The notes under the pieces: model-generated
What the model was told of the DNA's origin: nothing
Seen by the model: the letters and a program-made list of their open reading frames with translations, nothing else
The model's database searches: none
Shown: piece by piece, positions 7,910 through 16,079 of the stretch
Layout: each line of letters opens with the position of its first letter
How positions within the stretch are numbered: the first letter of the stretch is position 1
From: Actinoplanes subtropicus
GTDB lineage: Bacteria; Actinomycetota; Actinomycetes; Mycobacteriales; Micromonosporaceae
Assembly: GCF_000721705.1 (NCBI RefSeq)
Contig: NZ_JOJL01000006.1
Location: forward strand, 175,120 to 239,119
Direction: 5' to 3'
Length of the DNA: 64,000 nt
Made by a program: the position numbers and the translations under genes

Positions 7910-8779
7910 TTGCGCCGCGTCATCGTCAACACCGATGCCAAGAACGAAGCCGACGACCAGTTCGCCATCGTGCATGCCCTGCTCTCCCCCACCCTGGACG
8001 TCCGCGGCCTGATCCCGGCCCACTTCGGCCGGCATCGCGGCGACCGGAGCATGGCGGAGTCCCGCGAGGAGATCGACCTGCTCCTGCGGCTGATGGACCG
8101 GACCGGCAAGGTCCCGGTCGCGAACGGCGCCGCCGAGCCGATCCCGGACGAGTCGACCCCGCGGGACAGCGCCGGCGCCCGGCTGATCATCGAGGAGAGC
8201 CGCGAAGACGGACCGCTGTATGTCGCCTTCCTCGGGCCGCTCACCGACCTGGCCTCGGCGATCCTGCTCGACCCGGCGATCGTCCACCGGGACGTCACCG
8301 TGATCTGGATCGGCGGGGTCGGGTACGGCGGCATCGACGTCGCCTATCCCGGCCCGGAGTTCAACCTCGGCAACGACATCGCGGCCGCCAACGTGGTCTT
8401 CGGCTCGGGGATCACCGTCTGGCAGGTGCCGTCGAACGTGTACTCCCAGGTCTCGGTGGGCTACGCCGAGCTCGAGGAGAAGATCGGCGGCACCTCCGAA
8501 CTGGCCGACTACCTGATCCGGCAGCTGGTCGAGTGGAACGCCGCATACCACCCGGAACCGATCGAGTCCCGGTCGCTGGGCGACTCCCCGGCGATCTCGC
8601 TGATGCTCTTCCCGCGCGGCGGCCAGTTCCGCACCGTGCCGGCTCCCCGCTTCGGGCGGGAGGGCCACTACCTGCCGGGCACCGGCAACCCCATCCGGGT
8701 CGTCGAGACGGTCGACGTCCGGTTCCTGCTCGAGGACATGTTCGCCAAGATCCGCCGGTTTGGGAGAGATAAAGCATGA
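7910..8779 (+). CDS. Inosine-uridine preferring nucleoside hydrolase family protein
   Basis: An enzyme of about 290 residues that would cleave the N-glycosidic bond of ribonucleosides. The calcium-binding N-terminal motif reads VNTDAKNEADDQFA, the NTD/DD variant of the usual DTDxGxDD. EFNLGNDIAAA supplies the substrate-binding Asn residues, and SLGDSPAISL the C-terminal Asp. TTG 7910 is preferred: it follows GGGAG by 5 nt and gives the usual family N-terminus, whereas ATG 7880 lacks a ribosome site and lies in the palindrome. It overlaps the solute-binding protein gene by 4 bp. It starts an operon with a sugar-type ABC importer and is divergent from a deaminase, so it probably acts intracellularly on an imported nucleoside-like compound. 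Confidence 0.85.
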   Translation: MRRVIVNTDAKNEADDQFAIVHALLSPTLDVRGLIPAHFGRHRGDRSMAESREEIDLLLRLMDRTGKVPVANGAAEPIPDESTPRDSAGARLIIEESREDGPLYVAFLGPLTDLASAILLDPAIVHRDVTVIWIGGVGYGGIDVAYPGPEFNLGNDIAAANVVFGSGITVWQVPSNVYSQVSVGYAELEEKIGGTSELADYLIRQLVEWNAAYHPEPIESRSLGDSPAISLMLFPRGGQFRTVPAPRFGREGHYLPGTGNPIRVVETVDVRFLLEDMFAKIRRFGRDKA

Positions 8780-10056
8780 TAAATCGCCGCAAGTTTCTCG
8801 GCCTCACCGGAGGCGCCGCGATCGCCGCCGGGCTGTCCGCCTGCACCGGCACCAGCGGCGGGACGAATCAGACGACAAGCACCGGCTCCAAGGAGCTACG
8901 CCTGTTCACGTACGAGGACAACTCCACGGTCGGCCTGCTCAAGGAGCAGATCAAGAAGTTCGACGCGCAGAACGGCACGACCACCACGGTGGACTCGCTG
9001 CCCGGCTCCGGCGCCGCCGTCTACCCCGACAAGCTGCGCACCGAACTGCTCGGCGGCAAGGGCCCGGACGTCTGGCGGATCTGGGGCGGCCAGATCGGCG
9101 CGCCCTTCGTGACCGCCAAACAGGCCATGGACCTGAGCAAGTACTACCAGAAGTACGGCTGGGACTCGAAGATCAACCCGGCCGCGGTCCAGGGCATGAC
9201 CTTCGACGGGGTGAAGGGCGGCATGCCGTTCATCGCGCTCGGCATCGGCTGCTGGTACTCGAAGGCCGCGTTCGCCAAGGCCGGCGTCGCCGCGCCGCCC
9301 ACCTCGTACGCGGAACTGGAGGAGGTCAACACCAAGCTGGTGAAGGCCGGCATCACCCCGGCCGGCCTGGGCGGCAAGTACGGCTGGGACGTGATGCGCC
9401 TGTTCGAGTACCTCCTCGAGACGAGCGCCGGGCCGGACCTGCACGACAAGCTGCTCACCGGCGGCGAGACCTGGGACCGCCCCGAGGTGGTCACCGCGTT
9501 CACCAACTTCAAGAAGTGGCAGGACCAGAAGTGGCTGCCGGAGGGGTCGGTCGGGCTGGATCCGGCCGAGGTCGAGCTCTGGTACGTGCAAGGCAAGTCG
9601 GCGTACACGATCACCGGCCCGTGGACCGAGGCGCAGGGCATCCAGGCCGGCGGCAAGAAGTCGGCCGACTTCGGCGTCTTCGAGCTGCCGACCGGGCAGA
9701 ACCCGCTGCGGCACTCCGGCTTCGTCGAGGGCTACATGATCAACGCGAAGGCCGGGAACCCGGACCTGGCGGCGGCGCTGCTCGATTTCCTGAACCAGCC
9801 ATCGACGCACAAGGCGCTGAAGATCACCGCCTCGGTGGTGGCCGGCGCCGAGCCCGACCAGGCCACGCTGCCGCTGTCCTACCAGTGGGCGAAGGGCCCC
9901 GCCACCAAGCCGTTCTACACGATCCAGGACCAGGCGTTCCCGAAGAAGGAGGCGGACCAGTACTTCGCGATCCAGAGTGACGTGCTGCAGGGCAGGACCA
10001 CCCCGGCGGACGCGGCCAGGAAGATGCAGGACGTGATCAAGGCCTGGAAGAGATGA
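8776..10056 (+). CDS. ABC transporter solute-binding lipoprotein (family 1)
   Basis: A 426-residue extracellular binding protein. The N-terminus combines a twin-arginine motif (RRKFLGLTGG) with a lipobox (LSAC, Cys near residue 22), so it is probably Tat-exported and lipid-anchored. The two-lobed family-1 fold is indicated by the segments WRIWGGQIGAPF and YMINAKAGNPDLAAALLDFL. It is coupled by ATGA overlaps both to the nucleoside hydrolase upstream and to the first permease downstream. Family-1 proteins normally bind oligosaccharides; the operon context points to a nucleoside or other N-glycoside. Confidence 0.9.
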   Translation: MINRRKFLGLTGGAAIAAGLSACTGTSGGTNQTTSTGSKELRLFTYEDNSTVGLLKEQIKKFDAQNGTTTTVDSLPGSGAAVYPDKLRTELLGGKGPDVWRIWGGQIGAPFVTAKQAMDLSKYYQKYGWDSKINPAAVQGMTFDGVKGGMPFIALGIGCWYSKAAFAKAGVAAPPTSYAELEEVNTKLVKAGITPAGLGGKYGWDVMRLFEYLLETSAGPDLHDKLLTGGETWDRPEVVTAFTNFKKWQDQKWLPEGSVGLDPAEVELWYVQGKSAYTITGPWTEAQGIQAGGKKSADFGVFELPTGQNPLRHSGFVEGYMINAKAGNPDLAAALLDFLNQPSTHKALKITASVVAGAEPDQATLPLSYQWAKGPATKPFYTIQDQAFPKKEADQYFAIQSDVLQGRTTPADAARKMQDVIKAWKR

Positions 10057-10928
10057 GCCGCAGAGGGGGCGCGGTGGCCTGGGTGTTCGCCGCGCCCGCC
10101 CTGCTCGTCTACGTCGTCTTCCTGGTCTACCCCGCGGTGTCCTCGCTGTGGTTCAGCTTCACCGACTGGGACGGGCTGAGCCCCACGTACCACGTGGTCG
10201 GTTTGCAGAATTACACGTCGATGCCGAGCGATCCGGTGGTCGTCCAGGCCGCGGTCAACAACCTGATCTGGGCCGTGGTCACCGTCGTGGTGCCGGTCGT
10301 CCTGGGCTTGGCGCTGGCGGTGGCGCTCAACGGGAAGGTCCGCGGCAAGCCGCTCCTGCGGCTGGTCTTCTACACCCCCGCGGTGCTGCCGCTGGTGAGT
10401 GTCGCCTCGATCTGGGGCTGGCTGTACAACCCGCAGTACGGCGCGATCAACGCGTTCCTGCGGGCGGTCGGGCTGGACAGCCTCGCCCAGCCGTGGCTCG
10501 GCCAGGACTCGACCGCGCTGGCCGCGACCATGGTGGCGGCGATCTGGCTGCGGGTCGGCTTTCCCATGCTGCTCTATCTGGCGGCCCTGCAGGGCATTCC
10601 GCAGGACCTGTACGAGGCGGCGACCGTCGACGGCGCGACCCGGTGGCAGCGGTTCTGGCACATCACGATGCCCAGTCTCAAGGCCGCGCACTACGTCGTC
10701 ATCGCGCTCTCGGTGATCGACTCGTTCAAGGTGTTCGACCTGATCTACGCGATGACCTACGGCGGGCCGGGCACCGCCACCCAGGTCATGGGCACCTGGA
10801 TGTACTTCAACGTCTTCCAGTACAACCAGGCCGGCTACGGCACCGCGATCGCCGTCGTGATCACCCTGGTCGCGATCGTGGTCAGCGTCCCGTACGTCCG
10901 CTCGCAGACCAAGGAGCAGACCACGTGA
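10053..10928 (+). CDS. ABC transporter permease, MalF type (CUT1)
   Basis: A 291-residue membrane protein with six predicted helices, beginning WVFAAPALLVYVVFLVYPAV. The conserved EAA loop that docks the ATPase is seen as YEAATVDGATRWQRFWHIT. It lies between the binding protein and the second permease with 4-bp overlaps on both sides. No ATPase gene is present in the operon; actinobacteria commonly energise CUT1 importers with a shared MsiK-type ATPase encoded elsewhere. Confidence 0.92.
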   Translation: MSRRGGAVAWVFAAPALLVYVVFLVYPAVSSLWFSFTDWDGLSPTYHVVGLQNYTSMPSDPVVVQAAVNNLIWAVVTVVVPVVLGLALAVALNGKVRGKPLLRLVFYTPAVLPLVSVASIWGWLYNPQYGAINAFLRAVGLDSLAQPWLGQDSTALAATMVAAIWLRVGFPMLLYLAALQGIPQDLYEAATVDGATRWQRFWHITMPSLKAAHYVVIALSVIDSFKVFDLIYAMTYGGPGTATQVMGTWMYFNVFQYNQAGYGTAIAVVITLVAIVVSVPYVRSQTKEQTT

Positions 10929-11809
10929 CCATCGCACCCGCTGCTCCGGCCACGACCGTCCCGGAGACGGCGGTCGAGGTCAACCGCAGACCGCGCGGCG
11001 GCATCGGCGCCACCGTCCTGATGACGCTCGCCGCGCTGGTATGGATCTCGCCGCTGATGCTGCTGGTGATCACCGCGCTGCGGCCGCTCGCCGACTTCGT
11101 CTCGCACGGGCCGCTCTCCTGGCCGCACAGCCTCACGATGCACAACTTCACCCAGGCCTGGGACATCGGCAACTTCGCCACGACGTACCGCAACAGCACG
11201 ATCGTGCTGGTCCTGAAGGTTCCGCTGGGCGTTTTCCTCTCCGCGATGCTGGCGTACGCCCTGGCCAAGCTCCGCATCCGGTGCGGCGCGGCGATCATGT
11301 ACACGGTGTTCCTCGGCCTGACCATCCCGATCTACATCACGATCGTGCCGGTCTTCGTGATGGCCCGCAGCGCCGGCATCACCGACAGCCTGATCGGGCT
11401 GATCGGCCCGTACCTGGCCTTCGGCATCCCGTTCGAGGTGCTGGTCCTGCAGTCGTTCATCCGGCAGATCCCGGACGAGATCGTCGAGGCGGCCCGGATC
11501 GACGGCGCCGGCGCCTGGCGGATCTTCCTGACCATCATCCTGCCGCTGGCCGCTCCCGCCCTGGTCACCGTGCTGATCCTGGACGCCGTGGCGACCTGGA
11601 ACGAGTTCCTGTTCGCGCTGATCCTGCTCAACTCGGACGCGCACAAGACCATCCCGGTCGGCCTGCTCAACTTCCAGGGGCAGTTCTCCAACAACAGCAC
11701 CGGGCTGGCCGCGGGCATCCTGATCGCGGTCGTGCCGATCCTGATCGCGTACACGTTCCTGCAACGCTGGATCGTCGGCGGCCTGACCGCGGGAGCCGCC
11801 AAGGGGTGA
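10925..11809 (+). CDS. ABC transporter permease, MalG type (CUT1)
   Basis: A 294-residue inner-membrane permease that completes the importer. GTG 10925 overlaps the previous stop (GTGA). The EAA loop reads VEAARIDGAGAWRIFLTIILP. The N-terminus carries a cytosolic Thr/Pro-rich tail before the first helix (VLMTLAALVWISPLML). The C-terminal helix and RWIVGGLTAGAAKG are typical of the family. It is the last gene of the operon; a short G/C hairpin follows the stop. Confidence 0.92.
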   Translation: MTIAPAAPATTVPETAVEVNRRPRGGIGATVLMTLAALVWISPLMLLVITALRPLADFVSHGPLSWPHSLTMHNFTQAWDIGNFATTYRNSTIVLVLKVPLGVFLSAMLAYALAKLRIRCGAAIMYTVFLGLTIPIYITIVPVFVMARSAGITDSLIGLIGPYLAFGIPFEVLVLQSFIRQIPDEIVEAARIDGAGAWRIFLTIILPLAAPALVTVLILDAVATWNEFLFALILLNSDAHKTIPVGLLNFQGQFSNNSTGLAAGILIAVVPILIAYTFLQRWIVGGLTAGAAKG

Positions 11810-11884
11810 GCGAACCTCACGTTTTCGTGCCGGGCCGGGGCACGCACAGGAAACACTTAGCTTTGCCTGTCTAGCCTCGCCGCT

Positions 11885-12751
11885 GTGAGCATCACGGGGC
11901 TTCCATTGATCTTGCTAGCGGCGTTCGGCTCGCTCGCGGCCGCCGTCGCGACCGTGCTGGTGTGGAACCGGTTCGGCCGGCTGCGCTACGTCCTGCGGGC
12001 GTCCGGCGTGCTGCTCGCCGAGGTGCTGCTGCTGTTGTCGTTCGGGCTGGCGGTGAACCGGTCCGAGCAGTTCTACCCCAGCTGGGACGCGTTGCTGACC
12101 ACGAAGGTCGACTTCAAGAGCACCAACGACAAGACCTATCGGAGTACGCCGGGGGCCCTGGACGAAACGCTCACCGCCCGGGCCGGTGCCCACGCCGGCG
12201 ACGCGCAGACCTTCCCCTGGGAGTCCGCCGACTGGCGGGGCTGGGGGCTGGCGGCCGCGCCGACCGTGATCACGCCGCCCGGCTACCTGCAGCACCCGGC
12301 CTTGGCGTACTCGGTCGTGGTGGTCCTCGGCAGTTGGAGCCCGGCCGAGGAGGAGTCGGCCACCCGGCGGGCGACCGCGACCGGCGTCTCGGCGGTGGTC
12401 GTCTTCGCCACCACCACGGCCGCCACCACCGCCGCGGAGCTGGCCACCGCGCTGCCCGGCCAGCTGGACCGGGACCTGCGCGTCACCACCCACCGCTGGG
12501 CACTGGTCGCCGCGAGCGCCGACACCGCCCTGGCGGAGGGCACCGCCGGCAAGGCGGCCCTGCGCTTCCCCTCGGTCGCGATCGACCGGCCGGCCACGCT
12601 GCCGGCCGGTGTGACCGCGGCCGCCGTGGTAGTCGGCAACGACCCCCTCTACTCGGCGCTGACCTGGGCCATCGGGCGCACACCCCCGCCGCTGGCCTCG
12701 CCCCGACTGACCCCCCGGAGATGCGGATGCAACCCGACAGCCAAGCGATAG
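11885..12751 (+). CDS. Membrane-anchored protein of unknown function
   Basis: A 288-residue protein starting with GTG 11885. Two N-terminal hydrophobic segments (residues 4-25 and 35-58) are followed by an exported Ala/Thr-rich domain. That domain aligns loosely with the alpha/beta sandwich of the esterase encoded next (a VVVVLGS strand, ATTTAATTAAELATAL helix), but no nucleophile elbow is visible. It overlaps the following esterase gene by about 30 bp, so the two are probably made together. I do not recognise a specific function; a non-catalytic partner of the esterase is one possibility. Confidence 0.6.
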   Translation: MSITGLPLILLAAFGSLAAAVATVLVWNRFGRLRYVLRASGVLLAEVLLLLSFGLAVNRSEQFYPSWDALLTTKVDFKSTNDKTYRSTPGALDETLTARAGAHAGDAQTFPWESADWRGWGLAAAPTVITPPGYLQHPALAYSVVVVLGSWSPAEEESATRRATATGVSAVVVFATTTAATTAAELATALPGQLDRDLRVTTHRWALVAASADTALAEGTAGKAALRFPSVAIDRPATLPAGVTAAAVVVGNDPLYSALTWAIGRTPPPLASPRLTPRRCGCNPTAKR

Positions 12752-13857
12752 TGCTCCTCGCGATCGCCCTGGCGGTCCTCGCCCCGATCGTCCTGGCCGT
12801 CGGCTGGTCCCGGGTCCGCGGGCGGTGGCGGGTGCCGATCCGGGTGACCGGCGTCCTCGCCTGCCTGCTGACCGCGGGCGCCGCCGGCGCGTTCTGGGTC
12901 AACAGCCAGGTCGAGGCGGTCACCACCTGGTCGCGCCTGTTCGGCTCGAACGACGAGGCCGCCGCGGCCTCCCACCACGACGACGGCCGAGGGCCGGGGG
13001 TCGCGCACGGCGGCGGGCCCGGCGGCGCACACGGCGCCGGCGCGCAGGGCGGCGGCGCGCAGGGCGGCGGCGCGCAGGACGGGAACGGCCGCATGATCAC
13101 CGTCACCGTCGCCGGTCCGGCCAGCAAGATCACCATGCCGATGTACGCCTACCTGCCGCCCGGCTACGACACCCACCCGACCACCCGCTACCCGGTGATC
13201 GAGGCGTTCCACGGCATCCCCGGCGGCCCGCTCTTCTGGATGACCAAGCTCGGCGCACCCGCCGTCCTGGACCACGAGATCAAGGCCGGCCGGATGACGC
13301 CGACCGTCGTCCTGTTCCCCTACCAGACGCCCGACCCGGCGCTGGACACCGAGTGCACCAACATGGCCGGCGGCCCGCAGGCCGAGACGTACCTGACCCA
13401 GGACGTGCCCGCCTTCGCCGCCGCCAACCTGCACGTCCGCAGCGACCCGGGCAGCTGGGGCCTGATCGGCTTCTCGGCCGGCGGCTACTGCGCCACCGAC
13501 CTGCTGCTGCGCCACCCGGCCCAGTACGCGGCCGGCGCCAGCCTCTCCGGCTACCCCAACCCGGGCATCAACGTCGGCGACGGCTCCGAGCACACCACCT
13601 ACAACGAGCTGTGGCGCCTCACCCACCTGCCACAGCCGGCCGTCGCCCTCTACCTGGCCTGCGGCAAGGGCGACAAGTACGCGATGCACGGCGTCCAGAC
13701 GATGGCCAAGCTGGTGCACGCCCCCCTGACAATGTCCACCGCCTACGTCAGCGGCGGCGGCCACAACACCGCGACGTGGCGAGCGATGGAGGCCCCGGCC
13801 TTCGACTGGCTCTCCACCTGGCTCGGCCAGCCCTCCCCCACCACCCCGGCCGGCTAG
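12721..13857 (+). CDS. Membrane-anchored esterase (alpha/beta hydrolase, Esterase D/antigen-85-like)
   Basis: A 378-residue protein with two N-terminal membrane helices (about residues 10-28 and 40-60). A Gly/Ala/His low-complexity linker (residues 95-120, repeating GAQGG) follows, then an extracellular alpha/beta-hydrolase domain. The nucleophile is Ser in IGFSAGGY, and the His of the triad lies in GGGHNTATWR near the end. YPVIEAFHGIPGGP is the oxyanion-hole strand. Family members hydrolyse or transfer acyl esters at the cell surface. The start ATG 12721 lies inside the previous gene; ATG 12727 is equally possible. The family assignment is firm, the substrate is not. Confidence 0.8.
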   Translation: MRMQPDSQAIVLLAIALAVLAPIVLAVGWSRVRGRWRVPIRVTGVLACLLTAGAAGAFWVNSQVEAVTTWSRLFGSNDEAAAASHHDDGRGPGVAHGGGPGGAHGAGAQGGGAQGGGAQDGNGRMITVTVAGPASKITMPMYAYLPPGYDTHPTTRYPVIEAFHGIPGGPLFWMTKLGAPAVLDHEIKAGRMTPTVVLFPYQTPDPALDTECTNMAGGPQAETYLTQDVPAFAAANLHVRSDPGSWGLIGFSAGGYCATDLLLRHPAQYAAGASLSGYPNPGINVGDGSEHTTYNELWRLTHLPQPAVALYLACGKGDKYAMHGVQTMAKLVHAPLTMSTAYVSGGGHNTATWRAMEAPAFDWLSTWLGQPSPTTPAG

Positions 13858-14461
13858 CCATCTTTTCGGGCTCGCGGTTTGGGTGGATTTGGCGGCCGGC
13901 AGGCGCGCTGGTCTGCTGGTGCGGTCGGGCTCCGCGGGTGGCCGGGGTGGCATGCCATGGCCCGGGGGCTGCGTGGTCGCTGCTCGTGCGCCCGGCCGGG
14001 CTGGGTGAGTGGCCAGGCCGGCTTTCCATGGCCCGGGGCTGCGTGGTTGCTGTTCGTGCGGCCGGCCGGGCTGGGTGGGGGCCGGGCCGGGGGCAGGGGT
14101 GTGGGTGACGCATCCGCGAGCGATGGCCGGCCGTAACGGTGATGACTTGCTGTTCGTGGCGAACAGATGCGCATCAAGGTTCACCGGCGGCCGGCCAACG
14201 ATGATGGGTTGCTGTTCGTGGCGAACAGCAACCCATCGTCGTTGCCGCGAAGATCATCCTTGCGCTGCCTGACCGCCTGGCATTCTCCGCAAATCGTCCA
14301 CCGTGACCGGCCGCGGCCGCCGCAACCACGCAGCCCCGGGCCATGGCGACCCAGCCCGGCCACCCACCCAGCCCGGCCGGCCGGCCGGCCGCACGAGCAG
14401 CGACCACGCAGCCCCCGGGCCGTGCGCTCACCGTAGGTGACGGCCGTCGTCGGCGGTCCGG
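13858..14461. repeat. Intergenic region of inverted copies of a dispersed repeat
   Basis: This 600-bp gap between convergent genes holds no credible gene. It is built of a repeat whose left part is CCATGGCCCGGGGGCTGCG followed by TGGT(C/T)GCTG(C/T)TCGTGCG and GGCCGGGCTGGGTG. Copies on the plus strand begin near 13958 and 14026; minus-strand copies occupy about 14310-14430. The right part (14126-14215) matches 33575-33664 on the opposite strand. The plus and minus copies meet at the hairpin 14199-14241. Each element starts at the stop codon of the adjacent gene, so it may act as a bidirectional terminator or be a MITE/REP-like element. Confidence 0.7.
14199..14241. terminator. Long hairpin at the centre of the repeat region
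   Basis: Arms of 20 bp (14199-14218 and 14222-14241) with one mismatch and a 3-nt loop TGG. The top arm ends GGGTTGCTGTTCG and the bottom arm begins CGAACAGCAACCC. The stem is near symmetric on both strands, fitting a bidirectional terminator between convergent genes, though no T-tract follows. Confidence 0.6.
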
Positions 14462-15916
14462 CTAGTGGAGGCCGGGCTGGTGCTGGTAGAGGAGGACCGT
14501 GATGCCGCTGAGCCGCCACCGGCCGGCCTGCCGGAACGTGCTGGTCAGGGCCGCTCGCACGCGGTCGTAGCGCGGGCCCGGCCCGGTGGCCGGCCCGTCG
14601 GGTACGACTGCCCAGACTCGGGAGACGTGGGTCAGGGCGGCGTCGGGCTGGGCTACCTCGGGGGTCCAGAAGCTGCCCGCCGCGTCGTCGGTGGTGGTGG
14701 CCAGGATGTCGCGGGGGGCGTTGGGGCGCAGGTAGTAGTCCATCGCGATGTCGGCGAACTGCCAGCCGCTGCGCTGGTAGACGATCGCGTCGCCGGGCTG
14801 GCGGGCGGTGGCGATGACCCGGGCGGCGCCGCGGTAGTCGACCAGCGGGTCGGAGAGGCCCTCGTGCGAGCGGCGGACCGCGGCCTGCGCGGGCAGCGTG
14901 ATCAGCAGGAAGACGGCCACCACGGCCAGCGCCAGCGGCAGGCGCGGCCGAGCCAGGGCCAGGCCGGCCAGGACGCAGGCCAGCGGCGCCACGAAGATCG
15001 CGTAGCGGTGGTTGAAGACCGGCACGAACAGGGCGATCGCGGCGAGGGCGACGATCGGCGCGATGGTCAGCAGGCCGAAGACCCGGCCGGGGCGGCCGTT
15101 CAGGAAGGCGCCCGCGACGGCGAGCACGATCAGGGCCGCGGCCGCGACGACGCCGTAGCAGAGGCCGACCGGCAGCTCGGCGATCAAGTACAGGCTGGTG
15201 CGGTGGGAGCTGCCCAGCTGGACCTCGGTCTGGCCGTAGCCGCGCTGGGTGAACGGGATCAGCACGGCGACGGCGGCCAGCACGGCGACGCCGGGCGGGA
15301 CCAGCGACTGCCATCGGCGGGTGGTGCGCAGGTCGTCCAGGACGGCGACCAGGTGGCCGGCCAGGACGAGCAGCATGACCAGGTTCAGGGCGCCGAGCAC
15401 GGCCAGGGCCACCGCGTACCCGGCCCAGGAGAACCAGCGACGCCGGCGCAGCGCGAGGAACAGCAGCACGGTCGCGGCGACCGCGGCGAACTCGGCGAGG
15501 GCGTACGGGCGGGCCTCCTGGCCGTACCGGATGGTGGAGGGCAGGACCGCGTAGACGAGACCGGCCAGCAGACCCGCCCGCCGCGAGCCGACGATCGCGC
15601 CGAGGACGACGACGAGCCCGGCGGTCGCCACCGCGGCCAGCATCGACGGCCCGCGGAGGGCGAGCACCGAGTCGCCGAACACGCCGATCCACACGTGCAT
15701 GAGTTGGTAATACGGTTCGAGCACGCCGTCGATGTGGTCGGTCAGCCGGTCGAGGGCGGCCGGCGACCGGGTGATGGCCGACCAGGTCGCGAACTCGTCG
15801 CGCCACAACTGCGGCCGGGTGGCCTGCCAGCCCACCAGAGCGGCGGCGACCAGCATCGGCGGAATCCATACGGCGTCGGCGAACCGGGCTCGTACGTCGC
15901 CCGGAATTGTTTTCAT
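14462..15916 (-). CDS. Polytopic glycosyltransferase, PMT/ArnT-like (GT-C)
   Basis: A 484-residue membrane protein with about ten hydrophobic helices. The first extracytoplasmic loop contains WRDEFATWSA, the acidic motif of GT-C mannosyl- and aminoarabinosyltransferases. YGQEARPYAL is the second signature of the family. It uses a polyprenyl-phosphate sugar to glycosylate a lipid or secreted protein on the outer face of the membrane. A soluble C-terminal domain of about 130 residues follows the last helix. Monocistronic; convergent with the esterase gene across the repeat region. Confidence 0.82.
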   Translation of the reverse strand: MKTIPGDVRARFADAVWIPPMLVAAALVGWQATRPQLWRDEFATWSAITRSPAALDRLTDHIDGVLEPYYQLMHVWIGVFGDSVLALRGPSMLAAVATAGLVVVLGAIVGSRRAGLLAGLVYAVLPSTIRYGQEARPYALAEFAAVAATVLLFLALRRRRWFSWAGYAVALAVLGALNLVMLLVLAGHLVAVLDDLRTTRRWQSLVPPGVAVLAAVAVLIPFTQRGYGQTEVQLGSSHRTSLYLIAELPVGLCYGVVAAAALIVLAVAGAFLNGRPGRVFGLLTIAPIVALAAIALFVPVFNHRYAIFVAPLACVLAGLALARPRLPLALAVVAVFLLITLPAQAAVRRSHEGLSDPLVDYRGAARVIATARQPGDAIVYQRSGWQFADIAMDYYLRPNAPRDILATTTDDAAGSFWTPEVAQPDAALTHVSRVWAVVPDGPATGPGPRYDRVRAALTSTFRQAGRWRLSGITVLLYQHQPGLH

Positions 15917-16041
15917 GAACGCCGGAAATACCGAAGGAAACTGAATGTCACATGGGAGCTAACTGGCAACATGGTGGCAGCGTAGCGGCCGTGATCAACT
16001 TCGATTCCCATCGAATTGACAAGGAATGATGAATACCGTTT

Positions 16042-16070
16042 CCCCGGGGCATCCGGCCGATGCCCCGGGG
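16042..16070. terminator. G/C hairpin downstream of the S15 peptidase gene
   Basis: An 11-bp perfect stem CCCCGGGGCAT / ATGCCCCGGGG with a 7-nt loop, 10 bp after the stop codon of the minus-strand peptidase gene. There is no T-run, as is common for actinobacterial terminators. Confidence 0.6.
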
Positions 16071-16079
16071 CGGAATCGG

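Noticed and set aside
12483..14184. Long minus-strand open frames over the esterase gene and the repeat region
   Set aside because: They are antisense shadows of a very G/C-rich gene, lack family motifs and consist of biased Arg/Gly/Ala/Pro sequence.
14199..14241. Transposon terminal inverted repeat
   Set aside because: No transposase frame or target-site duplication is visible, and the palindrome has no internal cargo.
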